Source of the DNA: Bacteroidota bacterium
GTDB lineage: Bacteria > Bacteroidota > Ignavibacteria > Ignavibacteriales > Melioribacteraceae
Direction of reading: 5' to 3'
Assembly: GCA_023381535.1 (NCBI GenBank)
Contig: JAMCSN010000153.1
Coordinates: forward strand, 1 to 8,216
DNA: 8,216 nt
The notes under the pieces are model-generated. The model saw only the letters and a program-made list of their open reading frames with translations. It made no database searches and was not told the origin of the DNA. The translations under genes were made by a program, and so were the position numbers. Numbering within the stretch: the first letter of the stretch is position 1; each line of letters opens with the position of its first letter. This document shows positions 1-5,452 of the stretch, in pieces.

Positions 1-674
1 AAGGTCCCGTCTTCGCCAATTTTATTTTGGCAGATGAAATCAACCGTTCACCCGCAAAAGTTCAGAGTGCGCTTCTTGAAGCAATGCAGGAGCGTCAGGT
101 AACAATCGGCGATACAACTTTTAAATTAGATGAACCGTTTCTCGTGCTCGCTACTCAAAACCCGATTGAGCAGGAAGGAACTTATCCTTTGCCGGAAGCG
201 CAGGTAGATCGTTTCATGTTGAAAGTGAAAATCACATATCCGTCGCGCGAAGAAGAACAAAAAATTATGAAGTTGAACACGGCTGATGAAATGCCGTCGA
301 TCAATCCAATTATTTCTCCCGAAGATATTTTGAAAGCAAGAAAGCTGGTTCATGAAATTTATGTTGACGAAAAAATTGAGAAGTATATTCTTGATATTGT
401 TTTCGCTACCAGAAATCCGAAAGATTACGGATTGGATGAGCTGACTGAATTGATCAGCTACGGCGCATCACCCCGCGCATCAATTAATTTGGCGCTCGGT
501 GCACGTGCAATAGCTTTTATCAGAAGACGCGGCTACGTAATTCCTGAAGACGTGCGTTCTATCTGTGCCGATGTATTGCGTCATCGTGTTGCGGTAACAT
601 ACGAAGCTGAAGCAGAGGATATAACTTCGGAAACTATCATTTCAAAAATTTTGAATAGAATTGAAGTACCGTGA
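1..674 (+). CDS. moxR: MoxR-family AAA+ ATPase (5' truncated)
   Basis: This is the C-terminal two thirds of a MoxR AAA+ ATPase, a cytosolic ATP-driven chaperone that usually acts on VWA-domain proteins. The reading frame is open from base 3, so the gene starts before the window. The Walker B segment FILADEINR is at 21-47, the sensor 1 region with LATQNPIEQEGTYPLPEAQ and the following VDRF at 147-215, and the sensor 2 motif GASPR at 462-476, followed by the usual RRGYVIPEDV helix. About 224 residues are present. The family is normally around 320-335 residues, so roughly 100 residues including the Walker A loop lie upstream. The stop is TGA at 672-674. A DUF58 gene follows after a 77-nt spacer, which is the classic MoxR partner arrangement. 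The TTG at 27-29 encodes the Leu of Walker B and is not a start. The family call is very secure; the specific client is inferred from context. Confidence 0.96.
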   Translation, partial: GPVFANFILADEINRSPAKVQSALLEAMQERQVTIGDTTFKLDEPFLVLATQNPIEQEGTYPLPEAQVDRFMLKVKITYPSREEEQKIMKLNTADEMPSINPIISPEDILKARKLVHEIYVDEKIEKYILDIVFATRNPKDYGLDELTELISYGASPRASINLALGARAIAFIRRRGYVIPEDVRSICADVLRHRVAVTYEAEAEDITSETIISKILNRIEVP

Positions 675-680
675 TAAAAT

Positions 681-750
681 GTCATTGGTCAATGGTCATT
701 AGGAAATCTAAAGTCTGCTAATGACAAATGGCTAATGTCGAATGACTAAT
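681..750. repeat. 7-nt-periodic inverted repeat cluster in the moxR-DUF58 spacer
   Basis: Almost the whole spacer is built of 7-base units. On the + strand 720-747 reads as four AATGNCN heptads (AATGACA, AATGGCT, AATGTCG, AATGACT) plus a final AAT at 748-750. On the opposite strand 681-701 reads as the related units AATGACC, ATTGACC, AATGAC. The two arrays face each other. Their inner ends form a perfect 8-bp inverted repeat, GTCATTAG (695-702) with CTAATGAC (718-725), separated by 15 nt. The outer ends GTCATT (681-686) and AATGAC (741-746) also pair. The transcript could fold into an imperfect hairpin just before the DUF58 start. This resembles the heptanucleotide short tandem repeats known from cyanobacteria in style, not in sequence. 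Function is unknown: a mobile or REP-like intergenic repeat or an mRNA processing or stability element are both possible. Confidence 0.8.
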
Positions 751-751
751 T

Positions 752-1627
752 ATGTTGACAAAAGAATTACTTAAACAAGTAAGACAAATCGAGATTCGCA
801 CGCGCGGAATTGTGAACGATGTTTTTTCAGGCGAGTATCATTCCGTTTTCAAAGGAAGAGGAATCGAATTCTCGGAAGTGCGAGAATATAATTTCGGCGA
901 TGACATTCGAAGCATCGATTGGAATGTGAGCGCGCGATTCGGTCACCCGTTCGTAAAAATATTTGAAGAGGAACGCGAACTTACGGTTATGCTTCTTGTT
1001 GATCTAAGCGGGTCGCTTGTTTTCGGTTCCGTTGAGAAAACCAAACAGCAAATTGCTGCCGAGTTAAGCGCCATCCTTGCTTTCTCCGCATTGAAGAATA
1101 ACGACAAAGTCGGGCTGATACTTTTTACCGATAGAATTGAAAAGTTCGTTCCGCCTCGAAAAGGAAAAAGTCACGCATTAAGAATTATCCGTGAAGTGCT
1201 TTCATTCCAGCCTGAAGGTAATCAAACCAACATTCGCCAGGCGCTGGAGTATTTCAATCATACAATAAAAAAGAAAGCGATTTTATTTTTGATCTCAGAC
1301 TTTATGGATACCGGTTACGACAAGATTTTGAGAATCGTTGGCAAGAAACATGATCTGATCGGGGTTGTCCTTCGCGATCAGCGCGAAAAATCTATTATTA
1401 ATGCAGGCTTAATAAAATTCCGCGACGCCGAGACGAACGAAATTAGATTCGTTGACACGAGCGACAAAGCCGTTCGCGATTCGATTACAAAAGAATACAA
1501 CCGCTGGCTCGAATACAGAAGAAATTTATTTGTCTCCAGCAGATTGGATTCAATCGATATCGAAACTTCCGGCTCGTATGTAAAACCGCTTGTGGATTTC
1601 TTTAAACTGAGGGAAAAGAGATGGTAA
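752..1627 (+). CDS. DUF58 family VWA-fold protein, MoxR partner
   Basis: This is a 291-residue protein of the DUF58 family, which occurs beside MoxR and carries a von Willebrand A fold. The DUF58 signature runs from KGRGIEFSEVREY (about 34-46) through the GDDIRSIDWNVSAR segment (49-62). It is followed by a complete MIDAS site: DLSGS at 84-88 (D84, S86, S88), Thr159 in NQTN, and Asp183 in ISDFMD. I see no signal peptide and no membrane helix, so it should be cytosolic and able to bind a divalent metal. This contrasts with longer DUF58 proteins that carry N-terminal membrane helices. The ATG at 752 is the first start after an in-frame TGA at 743-745. No clear Shine-Dalgarno is visible, because the heptad repeat abuts the start codon. 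The 3' end overlaps the next gene by 7 bp, implying co-translation. The biochemical role of DUF58 proteins is not established; adaptor or client of MoxR is the usual inference. Confidence 0.94.
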   Translation: MLTKELLKQVRQIEIRTRGIVNDVFSGEYHSVFKGRGIEFSEVREYNFGDDIRSIDWNVSARFGHPFVKIFEEERELTVMLLVDLSGSLVFGSVEKTKQQIAAELSAILAFSALKNNDKVGLILFTDRIEKFVPPRKGKSHALRIIREVLSFQPEGNQTNIRQALEYFNHTIKKKAILFLISDFMDTGYDKILRIVGKKHDLIGVVLRDQREKSIINAGLIKFRDAETNEIRFVDTSDKAVRDSITKEYNRWLEYRRNLFVSSRLDSIDIETSGSYVKPLVDFFKLREKRW

Positions 1628-2580
1628 AGTTTTTCAAAATTGTTTTTTTAGCGGTGCTCTTTTCGCAGTCATTTATTCTTGCTCAGAGTATTTCCGTCAG
1701 TGCAACGACAGACACAACTAAATATAAAGTCGGCGATTATATAAAGTACAATCTTGAACTCAAGTACGACAAAAATATAAATGTTGAACTCCCGCCGGTT
1801 AAAGACAGCGTAAAAGTTTTGGATTTTATCGAGCAGCTACCGACCGACAGCAGTCAAGTCGATTCAAAAATTGTGAAGAAATATCATTTCGTTTTTTCAA
1901 AGTACGATTCATCACAGGTGACCATACCCGCATTGAAAATTGCATACACAGTCGGCAGCGACACAACAAAAAGATTTCTTGCGACAAATCCGGTTACGAT
2001 TCTCGTCACAACGCTTCTTGTTAATCCGAACCAGGATATCAAAGACATCAAAGAGCCGATGAAACTTCCTATGAATTGGCTGTTGATAATTATAATCGTT
2101 TTGCTTGCAGCCGCTTTGATCGTTGCGCTCTATTATGTTTACAAATACTACCGCAAGAAAAAATTGGCAAAAGAAAATATCGTTCCGGAAATTATTATTC
2201 CGCCGTATGAGATTGCTTTAGGTGAATTACGCGCGCTTGATGAGAAAGAATTATGGCAGCGAGGATTAATAAAACAATATCATTCTGAAATAACCGAGAT
2301 CATCAGAAAATATTTTGAGAGTCGTTTCAATTTCCGCGCGCTGGAAATGACCTCGGCGGAAATTTTGGCAGTTCTAAGTTATATTCAAGACGGAAAGAAA
2401 GTTGGAAACATTGCCGGAAACTTTTTCAGCAACGCCGATCTTGTCAAGTTCGCGAAGTTTGAACCGATGCCGAAAGTGAACGAAGAAATGATGCAGCAAG
2501 CCTTTGGTATAGTGAACAGTACAATTCCTGTTACGCCAGAACCGCAGCAGATAGTAAGTGAGGAAGTAAATGGCAAGTGA
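1621..2580 (+). CDS. Uncharacterised Bat-operon single-pass membrane protein (BatD-like layout)
   Basis: This 319-residue protein has no firm functional name. A signal peptide spans about 1-21 (hydrophobic core, likely cleavage after Ala21, no lipobox Cys). A beta-rich, Ig-like extracytoplasmic domain covers about 22-145, including a TKYKVGDYIKYNLEL strand pattern. One membrane helix lies at about 152-174, followed by the basic stop-transfer RKKK. The cytoplasmic tail (about 190-300) is helical, with YHSEITEIIRKYFESRF, an MTSAEILAVL segment and ADLVKFAKFEP. This tail resembles the C-terminal tail of BatD in the same operon. Proteins of this layout sit between DUF58 and BatA in many Bacteroidota Bat operons and are often labelled hypothetical or DUF4381-like. 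The ATG at 1621 lies inside the end of the DUF58 gene behind purine-rich GAGGGAAAAGAG, and the gene overlaps batA by 11 bp. It may bridge cytosolic MoxR/DUF58 and periplasmic Bat proteins; that role is inference. Confidence 0.85.
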   Translation: MVKFFKIVFLAVLFSQSFILAQSISVSATTDTTKYKVGDYIKYNLELKYDKNINVELPPVKDSVKVLDFIEQLPTDSSQVDSKIVKKYHFVFSKYDSSQVTIPALKIAYTVGSDTTKRFLATNPVTILVTTLLVNPNQDIKDIKEPMKLPMNWLLIIIIVLLAAALIVALYYVYKYYRKKKLAKENIVPEIIIPPYEIALGELRALDEKELWQRGLIKQYHSEITEIIRKYFESRFNFRALEMTSAEILAVLSYIQDGKKVGNIAGNFFSNADLVKFAKFEPMPKVNEEMMQQAFGIVNSTIPVTPEPQQIVSEEVNGK

Positions 2581-3565
2581 CATAACTTTCGCTTATCCGT
2601 TTGTGCTTTGGTTCTTGCTTCTAGTTCCGGTGCTTGGCTACTGGTTCTGGAAAAAACGCGATCAGGTTTCACCGAACTTTACTTATTCCAGTCTTCAAAT
2701 TTTTGGGAAAGCGCCACGCACTCTGAAAGAAAAACTTGCAAACCTTCCGTCTTGGCTGAGATTAGCGGCGATAACATTTTTTATTGTTGCCGCTGCACGA
2801 CCGCAAAGTTATTCAAGCGGACAAAACATGTACACGGAAGGAATTGATATTGCAATGGTGCTCGATATTTCCGGCAGTATGCTTTCCGAGGATTTGAAAC
2901 CGAACCGGATTGAAGCTGCAAAAAAAGTTATTGATGATTTTATAGCCGGAAGAACAAACGATAGAATCGGTCTCGTGATTTTTTCGCAGGACGCTTTTAC
3001 GCAATGTCCGCTCACAATCGATTACAACGTACTCAGAAATTTATTGAAACAAGTCCATAGCGGCATGATTGATGACGGAACCGCAATCGGAAATGCAATC
3101 GCAAACGGTGTTAACAGATTGAAAGACAGCAAATCAAAAAGTAAAGTTATGATCTTGCTTACAGACGGTGTGAATAATGCCGGCGAGATCGATCCGATTA
3201 CCGCGGCGCAGATTGCACAAAAATTTGGAGTAAGAATTTACACTGTCGGCGTTGGGACAATGGGCGAAGCGCCGTATCCGTTTCAGACACCGTTTGGAAT
3301 ACGTTACCAAATGATTCCGGTTGAGATAGATGAAAACCTTCTTCAGCAGATTTCGAATATCACCGGCGGAAAATATTTTCGCGCTACTAACAACAAGAAG
3401 CTGGAAGAAATTTACAACGAGATCGACCGATTAGAAAAAACACGCGTAGAAGTAACCTCGTATAGAAATGCAAAAGAACTTTTTTACGGCTGGGCGTTTA
3501 CAGGTTTGTTTCTACTCTTCGCTGAAGTCGGATTATCAAGAACTTATTTGAGAAAATTGCCATAG
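2570..3565 (+). CDS. batA: BatA, membrane-anchored VWA-domain protein
   Basis: This 331-residue protein has the BatA/BatB architecture. Two N-terminal membrane helices (about 8-26 and 60-77) flank a basic loop. A VWA domain covers about 90-290, and a C-terminal membrane helix lies at about 304-323. The MIDAS is complete: DISGSM with D99, S101 and S103, then Thr171 in DDGTAIG, and Asp199 in LLTDG. The basic residues after the first helix (WKKRD) and at the C-terminus (RTYLRK) put the VWA domain in the periplasm under the positive-inside rule. It is assigned as BatA, not BatB, by order and by the DISGSM form; BatB follows. The ATG at 2570 lies inside the previous gene, with AGGAAG a few bases upstream serving as ribosome-binding site. 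Bat proteins were named for aerotolerance in Bacteroides fragilis, but a direct oxidative-stress role has been questioned in Leptospira, so the cellular function stays open. Confidence 0.94.
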   Translation: MASDITFAYPFVLWFLLLVPVLGYWFWKKRDQVSPNFTYSSLQIFGKAPRTLKEKLANLPSWLRLAAITFFIVAAARPQSYSSGQNMYTEGIDIAMVLDISGSMLSEDLKPNRIEAAKKVIDDFIAGRTNDRIGLVIFSQDAFTQCPLTIDYNVLRNLLKQVHSGMIDDGTAIGNAIANGVNRLKDSKSKSKVMILLTDGVNNAGEIDPITAAQIAQKFGVRIYTVGVGTMGEAPYPFQTPFGIRYQMIPVEIDENLLQQISNITGGKYFRATNNKKLEEIYNEIDRLEKTRVEVTSYRNAKELFYGWAFTGLFLLFAEVGLSRTYLRKLP

Positions 3566-3571
3566 AAGCAA

Positions 3572-3599
3572 TTGATAATTGTGAATTGAGAATTGCGAA
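3572..3599 (+). repeat. Four tandem TTGNNAA heptads in the batA-batB spacer
   Basis: Immediately after the batA stop, four consecutive 7-base units fit TTGNNAA without a gap: TTGATAA (3572-3578), TTGTGAA (3579-3585), TTGAGAA (3586-3592) and TTGCGAA (3593-3599). Read in another phase they are AATTGNN units, so an AAT recurs every 7 bases as in the moxR-DUF58 spacer. The rest of the spacer (3600-3646) is AT-rich and shows no further perfect unit. The variable positions are always the same two of seven, which argues against simple slippage. Function is unknown. Confidence 0.75.
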
Positions 3600-3634
3600 T
3601 AATGGATTCTGAAGAAAAACAAAATCAATTTATT

Positions 3635-3640
3635 GGGAAG
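3635..3640 (+). promoter_or_regulatory. Probable ribosome-binding site for batB TTG start
   Basis: The purine block GGGAAG ends 6 nt before the TTG at 3647-3649. An in-frame TAG at 3641-3643 rules out any earlier start, and the next in-frame ATG comes only about 60 codons in, after the first membrane helix. The site and the stop together fix TTG as the initiation codon. Confidence 0.6.
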
Positions 3641-3646
3641 TAGAAA

Positions 3647-4690
3647 TTGATCAGATTTGCAAATAGCGAATATCTTTACTTGCTCTGGCTGATACCTTTG
3701 CTCATCTTTCTGTTTTGGTTTACACAGAACAAGCAGAATAAACTTCTGGAGAAATTTGCCGGAACAAAACTTCACGAAGTTTTATTTCCGTTAAGAAGTA
3801 AATTGAAATCACCGGTAAAGTTTGCGATGACGATGTTTGCAATGGCGTTGATAATTGTCGCGGTTGCAAATCCGCAAATCGGTACCAAGGTTGAAGACGT
3901 TAAGCAGATCGGGATTGATGTTTATATCCTATTAGATGTATCGCGAAGCATGGCAGCCGAAGACATAAAACCGAGCCGGCTTGAGAAAGCAAGATTTGAA
4001 ATTGCTAACTTAATTCATAAACTGCAGGGTGATAGAATCGGTCTCGTCGTTTTTGCCGGCGAAGCTTATGTTCAGTTTCCGTTAACCTCCGATTACTCTG
4101 CCGCAAATTTATTTTTGAATGCTGTGGATTTCAACACAGTTCCTCAACAGGGCACTGCAATCGGTCCGGCGCTTGATCTCGCGTTAAAATCATTCCGTTA
4201 TGACGACGACACAAAAAAAGTAATCGTGTTAATTACCGATGGCGAAGATCACGAAGGAAACATCGATCAGGCGGTCAGCGAAGCAAACTCGAAAGGCGTT
4301 GCAATCTATGCAATCGGTTTGGGTTCTCCCACCGGAGTTCCGATTCCAATGTATGATGATTCCGGCAAGCAGATAGGATACAAGAAAGACAATCAAGGAA
4401 ACATTGTACTTACAAAACTTGATGAAGAAACTTTAAAGTCGATTACCGATAAAGCCAACGGGAAATATTACCGCGGCAGCAACTCGCAAGATGAACTCGA
4501 TTTGATTTACAAAGATCTCGCGAAAATTCAGCAGTCGGAGTACGGCTCTAAAAGAGTAAGCGATTATGAAGACAGGTTTTATTATTTCCTGATCCCGGCA
4601 ATTATGATTTTAATCGCAGAGTTTCTCGTTTCGTCCAACAAATCCAAATTGCTGGCAAGATTTGAAAAATTGCGCGAAGGAGGAATTTGA
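3647..4690 (+). CDS. batB: BatB, membrane-anchored VWA-domain protein (TTG start)
   Basis: This 347-residue paralogue of BatA opens with the family-typical N-terminus FANSEYLYLLWLIP. Membrane helices lie at about 9-25 and 58-74, a VWA domain at about 88-295, and a C-terminal helix at about 311-328 followed by a basic tail (NKSKLLARFEKLR). The MIDAS is complete: DVSRSM with D97, S99 and S101, Thr160 in QQGTAIG, and Asp188 in LITDGED. The basic loop between the first two helices and the basic tail place the VWA domain in the periplasm, facing BatA's. The N-terminus fixes TTG as the start, since a TAG lies two codons upstream. The gene ends 1 nt before batC and its last codons double as batC's Shine-Dalgarno. 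BatA and BatB are thought to form a complex through their VWA domains; that is family knowledge and is not visible here. Confidence 0.94.
   Translation: MIRFANSEYLYLLWLIPLLIFLFWFTQNKQNKLLEKFAGTKLHEVLFPLRSKLKSPVKFAMTMFAMALIIVAVANPQIGTKVEDVKQIGIDVYILLDVSRSMAAEDIKPSRLEKARFEIANLIHKLQGDRIGLVVFAGEAYVQFPLTSDYSAANLFLNAVDFNTVPQQGTAIGPALDLALKSFRYDDDTKKVIVLITDGEDHEGNIDQAVSEANSKGVAIYAIGLGSPTGVPIPMYDDSGKQIGYKKDNQGNIVLTKLDEETLKSITDKANGKYYRGSNSQDELDLIYKDLAKIQQSEYGSKRVSDYEDRFYYFLIPAIMILIAEFLVSSNKSKLLARFEKLREGGI
4677..4683 (+). promoter_or_regulatory. Strong Shine-Dalgarno for batC, inside batB
   Basis: AAGGAGG lies 8 nt before the ATG at 4692. It is the only near-perfect anti-SD match among the gene starts in this window. 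It overlaps the batB codons for the terminal Glu-Gly-Gly. It decides the batC start at 4692 over the in-frame TTG at 4662, which lies upstream of the SD and within batB. Confidence 0.85.
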
Positions 4691-4691
4691 T

Positions 4692-5393
4692 ATGAAAAAA
4701 ATATTCTTCGCATTGGTGATGGCTTCGCAAATCTTTGTTCTGAATATAAATGCTCAGTCGAAAAGAAATCTGATCAACGACGGAGTAAATCTCTACGAAG
4801 GTAAAAAGTATGCAGACGCCGAGGTGAAATTCAAAAAGGGTTTGGAAAAAGATAATAAAATGTTTCAAGGACATTTTAATCTCGGCGACGCATATTACAA
4901 ACAAGGTCGTTACGATGAAGCGCTTCAGGCGTACAAAAACTCTTTGCGGTTTACAAAAGATAAAGAAGACGAAGCAAAAGTTTATCACAACATCGGCAAC
5001 TCTTTGTTAAAGTCGAAGCAGGTTAAAGAAAGTCTCGGCGCTTATGCCAAATCGTTGAAATTAAATCCGAAAGATGATGATACGAAATACAATCTTTCTT
5101 ATGCATTGAATTTGCTGAAACAGAACCAACAGAATCAGAAAAACAAAAACGACAAAAATCAAGACAAGAATAAGGACAAACAAAATAATCAGAACCAGAA
5201 TCAGCAGAACAACCAGGATCAAAAGGATAAGAACAAAGACAAGCAGAACCAGCAACAACAGCAGCAGAAGAATCAAATCTCCAAGCAGGAAGCCCAAAGA
5301 ATTCTGGACGCTTTAAAAAACAACGAAGCTGATCTGCAGAAGAAGTTGAGAAGGATGAAGGGTAAACCGATTGCAACGGATAAAGATTGGTAA
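4692..5393 (+). CDS. batC: BatC, exported TPR protein with Asn/Gln/Lys-rich linker
   Basis: This 233-residue protein has a signal peptide at about 1-21 (cleavage near Ala21-Gln22). Roughly three tetratricopeptide repeats follow over 26-140, including the clear units FQGHFNLGDAYYKQGRYDEA and VYHNIGNSLLKSKQVKESLG. A 52-residue stretch at about 144-195 is made almost only of Asn, Gln, Lys and Asp and should be disordered. The C-terminal segment (196-233) holds the amphipathic helix SKQEAQRILDALKNNEADLQ and ends in KDW, a conserved tail in BatC proteins that points to an intact end. The order TPR, low-complexity linker, conserved tail and position after batB identify BatC. It should be periplasmic and act as a TPR scaffold for the other Bat proteins, which is inference from the fold. 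The start at 4692 rests on the strong Shine-Dalgarno and on the signal peptide beginning MKKIFF. Confidence 0.92.
   Translation: MKKIFFALVMASQIFVLNINAQSKRNLINDGVNLYEGKKYADAEVKFKKGLEKDNKMFQGHFNLGDAYYKQGRYDEALQAYKNSLRFTKDKEDEAKVYHNIGNSLLKSKQVKESLGAYAKSLKLNPKDDDTKYNLSYALNLLKQNQQNQKNKNDKNQDKNKDKQNNQNQNQQNNQDQKDKNKDKQNQQQQQQKNQISKQEAQRILDALKNNEADLQKKLRRMKGKPIATDKDW
5121..5276 (+). repeat. Low-complexity Asn/Gln/Lys/Asp-coding tract in batC
   Basis: This stretch codes only for small sets of CAG/CAA, AAT/AAC, AAA/AAG and GAT/GAC codons with short local repeats such as AATCAG, AACCAG and GACAAG. It contains a run of six Gln codons near its end (about 5253-5270). Synonymous codons are mixed, so it is not a pure microsatellite, and length variation between strains would stay in frame. 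It encodes the disordered linker between the BatC TPR domain and its conserved tail. Confidence 0.8.
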
Positions 5394-5452
5394 ACGCTGG
5401 AACAGTAATAAAAGTTATTTGTAATTTGATGTGAGTAATTTTATAAACGAAC
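5394..5452 (+). other. Short AT-rich spacer between batC and batD
   Basis: These 59 nt contain no inverted repeat of note, no heptad pattern, no convincing promoter and no clear Shine-Dalgarno before the batD ATG. It is read as an intra-operonic gap. Confidence 0.5.

Noticed and set aside
27..29. TTG as a possible start of a short MoxR-like protein
   Set aside because: It encodes the Leu of the Walker B motif, and the frame is open and MoxR-like up to the window edge, so the gene is simply cut by the window.
681..750. CRISPR-like array
   Set aside because: Units are 7 nt, degenerate and without spacers; no cas gene is present.
4662..4691. Longer batC starting at an in-frame TTG at 4662
   Set aside because: It lies within batB, ahead of the strong Shine-Dalgarno, and would add ten polar residues before a textbook signal peptide.
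4602..4988. Antisense open frame of 128 codons across the batB-batC junction
   Set aside because: It is a shadow of two conserved genes, and the peptide shows no family features.
5061..5297. Antisense open frame coding a very Leu/Val/Ile-rich 78-residue peptide
   Set aside because: It is the reverse complement of the Asn/Gln/Lys/Asp-coding tract of batC, which automatically yields hydrophobic codons; no start signal supports it.
5394..5452. Promoter for batD with a Bacteroidota -7 box (TAnnTTTG)
   Set aside because: TAATTTG and TTATTTG occur, but neither has the right spacing within the box or a matching -33 element.
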